This document shows, piece after piece, positions 59,800-64,000 of a DNA stretch of 64,000 nt. The notes under the pieces were generated by a model. That model ran no database searches, was not told the origin of the DNA, and worked only from the letters and a program-made list of their open reading frames with translations. The DNA is from Agrypnia vestita (lineage: Eukaryota > Arthropoda > Insecta > Trichoptera > Phryganeidae), in NCBI GenBank assembly GCA_016648135.1, contig JADDOH010007936.1, forward strand, positions 93,359 to 157,358, read 5' to 3'. A program made the translations under genes and the position numbers. Each line of letters begins with the position of its first letter. Position 1 is the first letter of the stretch.

Positions 59800-60197
59800 T
59801 CATGGGCCACCCCTTACAGATTTCAGATTGGTCAAAAAATGGTTACACATTGTATGGATAAAGTAAAAAAATAATGTCAATCAGTACACACTCTTTTATG
59901 TAATCTTGTAGAACTCTAGCATTTGTTGTAAAAACTGTTCCACTTTCCTCCCACATCCTAAGACTGTCGTACCGCGTAAAAATAATCGCCATTAATTACC
60001 AAAATAATTCGCGCCATTCCCCGTCTACAAAAAACGCCCACTGTACGACTCATAAGTTTTGGACCACATCGAGTACACTCGGGCTCAAAAGTTTTGATAC
60101 GCCTAGCTATCATCGTAATTCAAATTTCAATTTTCTAAATCAATATCTCGGCTGCTTGCAACTACAAATATTACTCAAGTTCACCACTAACCTTACC

Positions 60198-61286
60198 ATG
60201 GAAACCCTTTCTAGCATTCCTAATTACCAAACTGCTCGTTTACACACGTTAAGAAAGGCTCTTCGCGAGCAAGGAATAACCCCATTATCTGGTTTGGCCG
60301 CATTGCGCGAGCAAGCCAGACTACACAACGAATCCTGCACGCAACCACATGTGGCTCCAATCGCCCATGCCCATGCGTACGAGGACCTGTCTATGGCACC
60401 TGAACTAACAACGGATACACCTTTGACAGTAACCGAATCTACTACAACCGCTACCCAGGCACCCTCATTATTACAACCAGAATCGCGATTAAATATTCCA
60501 AATGTCAACTTTGGCTCCTGGCCAGTCACTCCTTATTCTGGCACCGGCGACGCGCGCGAATTTTTAATTCGCCTAGAGGAAATAGCGCGCGCGCGCTGCT
60601 ATCCCGTCCAACAGCTGACTCATGTCCTTCCAGAATTTTTAAAGGATAGGGCGTTAATTTTCTATAGGGCTACTATTCGAGCAGACCTATCTTGGAACCA
60701 GTTCAAATTATCTCTCCTCCATAGATTCGAGCGGCCGGATTATTCGGTCGACAAGAAACTCGAAATATGGACATCGAAACAATCCGATTCCGAAACAGCC
60801 GCGGATTATGTGACTAGAATCTTAACACTAAACCACATCGTTGACACTCCTCTGTCAGAGGAAGAACTCCTTCAGGTCTTCGGCCGTGGACTGCTCCCGA
60901 GGTTCGCAGCAGTCCTAGTCAGTTCGCGACCCACGTCGGTGGCCGCCCTAGAGTCACTATGTTCCGCGTTCGAACGACTAGACTCTCCTTCGTTAAAAGG
61001 CCCTCTCGGACAGCCTCCGCGCAAGGCCCCTAACCCAAGAGCAATTGCGTCGGCCCCTACTAAATCAAGATCTCCGCGCTGCTTTAATTGCAACGAGCGA
61101 AACCATTTTTCTAGAGAGTGTCCCCGGCGACGAAGGGCAGCCGGTCAGGCACCGCCGCCAAGACGGTCGCCGCGCTTACAAATAAAAAGTGAAGGCATAC
61201 AGCCCAGTAAACGCCCGAATTCGGTGGTTCCCTTCCCCGATGTATCGAGACCACCACCTAACTTTCCATACAACTCAAAAAACTAA
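60198..61286 (+). CDS. gag: Gypsy-type Gag polyprotein
   Basis: A 362-residue structural protein of the Ty3/gypsy element. It would form the virus-like particle and package the RNA. The start is ATG at 60198 in good context (ttaccATGG); the frame is open further upstream but without a better ATG. Residues about 115-240 form the retrotransposon Gag (capsid-like) domain: WPVTPYSGTGDAREFLIRL, a DRALIFYRA segment, LSWNQFKLSLLHRF, and a TAADYVTRI/LLQVFGRGLL region. A Cys-x2-Cys-x4-His-x4-Cys zinc knuckle (CFNCNERNHFSREC) follows near residue 300 inside a basic Arg/Pro-rich tail. The TAA stop at 61284-61286 shares its last base with the pol ATG. No internal stops are present and codon use is far less AT-rich than in the flanks, as expected of a recently active element. 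Confidence 0.88.
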   Translation: METLSSIPNYQTARLHTLRKALREQGITPLSGLAALREQARLHNESCTQPHVAPIAHAHAYEDLSMAPELTTDTPLTVTESTTTATQAPSLLQPESRLNIPNVNFGSWPVTPYSGTGDAREFLIRLEEIARARCYPVQQLTHVLPEFLKDRALIFYRATIRADLSWNQFKLSLLHRFERPDYSVDKKLEIWTSKQSDSETAADYVTRILTLNHIVDTPLSEEELLQVFGRGLLPRFAAVLVSSRPTSVAALESLCSAFERLDSPSLKGPLGQPPRKAPNPRAIASAPTKSRSPRCFNCNERNHFSRECPRRRRAAGQAPPPRRSPRLQIKSEGIQPSKRPNSVVPFPDVSRPPPNFPYNSKN

Positions 61287-64000
61287 TGTCCAGCCAATCT
61301 CCATACCGCTCGAAGGAATGGATTGATTGGCTGGCCTCAATCAGACTGTTCAAGACCACCTACCATTTAAATACAGCCCCGATGTCCAACGAACTGGACA
61401 ACAGGCCGTTTCTTTCTTTTAAAATACATCAAATCTCGTTCAGAGCCCTACTCGACTCTGGTGCCGGCGCGAATATCCTGGGTGGTACGTTATATGAATC
61501 ATTCGTCGACCTCGGCTATAGGCTCCGACCCACTGGCATTTCGGTGCGAACGCTAGACGACTCTCCGCTATTTTCCAGCGGCACTATCACCCTGCCCGTG
61601 CGTTTTGACCAACGGCTCGTTCAGGTTAACTTCGTCGTGGTACCGTCACTCTCCGACTGCATCATTCTGGGAGCCCCGTTCTTGCGAATCTCCGGCCTAG
61701 CCCCCAGCCTATTTCCCAACGGAAAGGCCCGTATCGCCCTAGCGGCTACGGAACCTACCGCCGTTAGCGACCGCACCACACCTCCTGCCTGCCTGATATC
61801 TATCGACGAACTCACCTCTGAGCAAAGAATTCGGCTAGATTCAGTCAAGAGCGACTTCACAGATATCTCCTTTGAAAAAGTAGGCCTTGGGAGAACCCGT
61901 TTGGTCTCACATGTGATCGACACCGGAGACCACCCTCCGGTTAAACAAAGAACCTATCCCGTATCACACGTCAGGCGTCAACAGTTGATCCAGGAATTGG
62001 ATACTATGATGGCCCTAGACGTAATAGAACCAGCCCGGAGCGGGTGGCTCAACAACGTATTTATCGTACCAAAAAAGGACGGGTCAGCACGCTTTGTCTT
62101 AGACCCAAGGAAATTGAACGACGTCACCAAGTCAGACTCATACCGGCTGCCCAATATCAATCGAACTCTTGAAAACTTAAGAAACACCAAGTATCTCACC
62201 ACCCTAGATCTAAGCTCCGGATTCTGGCAAATCCCTCTAGCCGCCGGAAGTCGCGAAAAGACCGCTTTCTTCGTAGAGGGTCGCGGTCAATTCCAGTTCA
62301 AGGTATGCCCGTTTGGATTGAAAAACATACCAGCCGAGCTACAGAGACTGATGGATTCTTGTTTCTCCGACTTGGGCCCAAATGTATCCACATATATGGA
62401 CGACATACTGGTGTGTAGCGAGGATTTTGATTCGCACGTCTCCTTACTACGAAAAGTAGCTTCTCGACTGAAAGAGGCTGGGCTAACTATAAAACTGAGC
62501 AAATGCAACTTCTGCAAGGACTCTCTTAAGTATCTGGGACATGTTATAGACAGAGAGGGGATACGTACCGATCCCGACAAAATCTCGGCGATGGTCAACT
62601 ATCCGAGGCCGACGACGGTAAAACAAACTAGGGCCTTCATCGCCACATTGTCATATTACCGAAGATTCATACAGAACTTCTCAAAAATTGCCAGCCCCTT
62701 ATGTCGGCTGACCAGCTCCAAGTTCCTCGGAAAAAGGTTTGTTTGGAGCGAAGAGGCCGAGGAGGCATTCGTCGCCCTTAAAAGAGCTATGGTGATGGCG
62801 CCCATATTGAAGCCTCCGTCCCATGATCACGAGTATGTCCTAACATGCGATGCTAGTGCAATAAGCATAGGGAGCTTCCTCTCACAAAAAATGCCTGACA
62901 AATCGGAACATATTATAGCATACTATTCTCGAAAGCTCACCCAGCCTGAAAGATCGTACAGCGTCACCGAAAGAGAGCTGTTGGCACTCGTGGACTCGGT
63001 CCATCACTTCCGCAGTTATGTGGAGGGGACACACTTTACACTGATTAGCGATCACGGATGTCTCAAATACCTATCAACATTATCGTCTCCAGGCGGACGC
63101 CTGAGCCGCTGGGCCTGTCGGCTAAGCCAATATGACTTCACCTTTCAATACAAAAAGGGGTGCGAAAACCACCTAGCTGACGGACTCAGCCGTATCGAGA
63201 TAGGCAGCCTGGAGCTAGCCTCCTCCTACAATGATACTGCCGACGCAGCCTACCTACGGCTGCGCCGACAATGCGACGAACGGCCCGATTCCGTCCCAAA
63301 CTTCATGCTGGGCGAACACCACCTTTATCGATATAGTAAGGCGCCGACCGACGAGAGAAACGGGCCCGGTAGGTCCCCGTGGAAGATAGTCGTACCTTCA
63401 GACAAAAGTACAGAACTGATACGTGAGTGTCACTACCATAATTGTCACCCGGGAGTGTTAAAGACGTACGAATACCTCTCCCGCACATTTTACTGGAAGG
63501 GAATGTATGCCTCCGTAAAGGGATTCGTGGACGGTTGTGAGACATGCAAGGCATATAAGATAAGCAACCGGGGGCCTCAGGGGCTCATGGAGACCCCCAA
63601 GAGACTGATCCGACCTATGAAATCGCTGTCCTGCGATCTTGTCGGCCCCCTGCCACTTTCCAAGCGAGGAAATATGCACATCTTGACCGTAGTAGATAAT
63701 TTTACAAAATTCGTATGGGCGATTCCCCTACGACACGCTACATCAAAAACGGTAATCGACGTTCTGAGGAAACAGGTGTTCCTCCCTTACTCGGTACCAC
63801 AGACACTGATAACCGATAACGGAAAGCAATTTATTTCACGAGAATTTAAGAACTTCGCGACCTCTATGGGGATATCCGATCTGTTCACCAATGCTTACTA
63901 TTTCCCGCAAAATAATCCTAGTGAAAGGCAGAATGCCAATATATTAACTGCGCTGTCGATTCTTGTACAAAGCAACCAAAGAGACTGGTGCGCTAAGCTA
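61286..64000 (+). CDS. pol: Gypsy-type Pol polyprotein (protease-RT-RNase H-integrase), cut by window edge
   Basis: Starts with the ATG that overlaps the gag stop (TAATG, 61284-61288), in the -1 frame relative to gag, and stays open for 905 codons to the edge. Aspartic protease: LLDSGAGANILG with DSGA at residues 57-60. Reverse transcriptase: FVLDPRKLN, LDLSSGFWQIPL, CPFGLKN and the catalytic YMDD at 370-373, then the LGHVID and YYRRFIQNFSKIA connection. RNase H: Asp522 in TCDAS, TERELLAL at 561-568, Asp589 in ISDHG. Integrase: a His-His-Cys-Cys zinc-binding region (HxxxH, then CETC) before Asp784, Asp844 and Glu880, the last two spaced as DD35E. Together these copy the RNA to DNA and insert it. 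The order PR-RT-RH-IN is that of Ty3/gypsy. All visible catalytic residues are present, so the copy could be competent. Whether an env frame or 3' LTR follows is unknown. Confidence 0.93.
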   Translation, partial: MSSQSPYRSKEWIDWLASIRLFKTTYHLNTAPMSNELDNRPFLSFKIHQISFRALLDSGAGANILGGTLYESFVDLGYRLRPTGISVRTLDDSPLFSSGTITLPVRFDQRLVQVNFVVVPSLSDCIILGAPFLRISGLAPSLFPNGKARIALAATEPTAVSDRTTPPACLISIDELTSEQRIRLDSVKSDFTDISFEKVGLGRTRLVSHVIDTGDHPPVKQRTYPVSHVRRQQLIQELDTMMALDVIEPARSGWLNNVFIVPKKDGSARFVLDPRKLNDVTKSDSYRLPNINRTLENLRNTKYLTTLDLSSGFWQIPLAAGSREKTAFFVEGRGQFQFKVCPFGLKNIPAELQRLMDSCFSDLGPNVSTYMDDILVCSEDFDSHVSLLRKVASRLKEAGLTIKLSKCNFCKDSLKYLGHVIDREGIRTDPDKISAMVNYPRPTTVKQTRAFIATLSYYRRFIQNFSKIASPLCRLTSSKFLGKRFVWSEEAEEAFVALKRAMVMAPILKPPSHDHEYVLTCDASAISIGSFLSQKMPDKSEHIIAYYSRKLTQPERSYSVTERELLALVDSVHHFRSYVEGTHFTLISDHGCLKYLSTLSSPGGRLSRWACRLSQYDFTFQYKKGCENHLADGLSRIEIGSLELASSYNDTADAAYLRLRRQCDERPDSVPNFMLGEHHLYRYSKAPTDERNGPGRSPWKIVVPSDKSTELIRECHYHNCHPGVLKTYEYLSRTFYWKGMYASVKGFVDGCETCKAYKISNRGPQGLMETPKRLIRPMKSLSCDLVGPLPLSKRGNMHILTVVDNFTKFVWAIPLRHATSKTVIDVLRKQVFLPYSVPQTLITDNGKQFISREFKNFATSMGISDLFTNAYYFPQNNPSERQNANILTALSILVQSNQRDWCAKL

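Larger units (their letters stand above)
57862..64000 (+). mobile_element. Ty3/gypsy LTR retrotransposon, 5' part (continues past the window)
   Basis: The secure part runs from the primer-binding site (59789) through gag (60198) and pol (61286) to the window edge. The 5' LTR must end at 59782 (..aaca) or 59787 (..ttca). Its start is unknown: candidates are TGTGTAATGC at 57862 (where a SINE is cut off) or TGTCGG at 58617. A long LTR of 1.2-1.9 kb would fit the tRNA-Lys primer and the Osvaldo/Ulysses type of gypsy element, which have unusually long LTRs. The frames are intact, so the copy may be young. The 3' LTR is outside the window. Confidence 0.75.

Noticed and set aside
61621..63679. Several minus-strand frames under gypsy pol
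   Set aside because: Shadows of the long plus-strand pol frame.

Overview
The window looks like a stretch of an AT-rich insect genome with much intergenic and intronic DNA. The evidence is a recognisable insect neuronal Ig-superfamily gene of the dpr family, split by a 5.8 kb intron, and a dense load of animal-type mobile elements: LINE, Penelope-like, mariner, hAT MITE, Helitron, tRNA-derived SINE and Ty3/gypsy. The insect order cannot be fixed from the sequence alone. No rRNA, CRISPR array, bacterial operon or confident free-standing tRNA gene was seen.

Host gene. Only the last two coding exons of one host gene are present, on the + strand: 14964-15132 (the end of an Ig domain with the Asp-Ser-Gly-x-Tyr-x-Cys signature) and 20974-21074 (a short C-terminus ending in a hydrophobic tail and TAG). 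The phases join exactly across the intron. Polyadenylation signals follow at 21166 and 21191. Upstream exons were not found and probably lie to the left of the window.

Layout. 1-14 kb: decayed LINE tails, a solo LTR with a 4 bp target duplication, a head-to-head tRNA-like composite repeat, a ~210 bp satellite-like tandem repeat, Penelope-like remnants with a 55 bp perfect inverted repeat, and a hAT-type MITE with a perfect 8 bp target duplication. 15-21 kb: the dpr intron. 21-36 kb: AT-rich flank with foldback MITEs, a second tRNA-like composite, a Helitron with 200 bp tandem repeats, a nested foldback element and another hAT-like MITE. 37-51 kb: solo LTR, a truncated Penelope-like element (GIY-YIG endonuclease), a truncated jockey-like LINE, a mariner transposase remnant and hammerhead-like motifs. 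53-57 kb: two short Helitrons with exact A^T insertion junctions, one carrying a dense array of heat-shock elements, and another solo LTR. 57.9 kb to the end: the 5' part of a young-looking Ty3/gypsy element with a tRNA-Lys primer site, an intact gag, and a pol frame open to the window edge (protease, reverse transcriptase, RNase H, integrase with DD35E). Gag and pol are joined by an overlapping TAATG.

Most striking: (1) the heat-shock-element array inside the Helitron at 56413-56924; (2) hammerhead-ribozyme-like motifs scattered through the window, the cleanest at 50534-50574; (3) the UAAUG gag-pol junction of the gypsy element; (4) several structurally exact non-autonomous DNA elements. Everything here is read by eye. 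Homology searches and folding calculations were not available.
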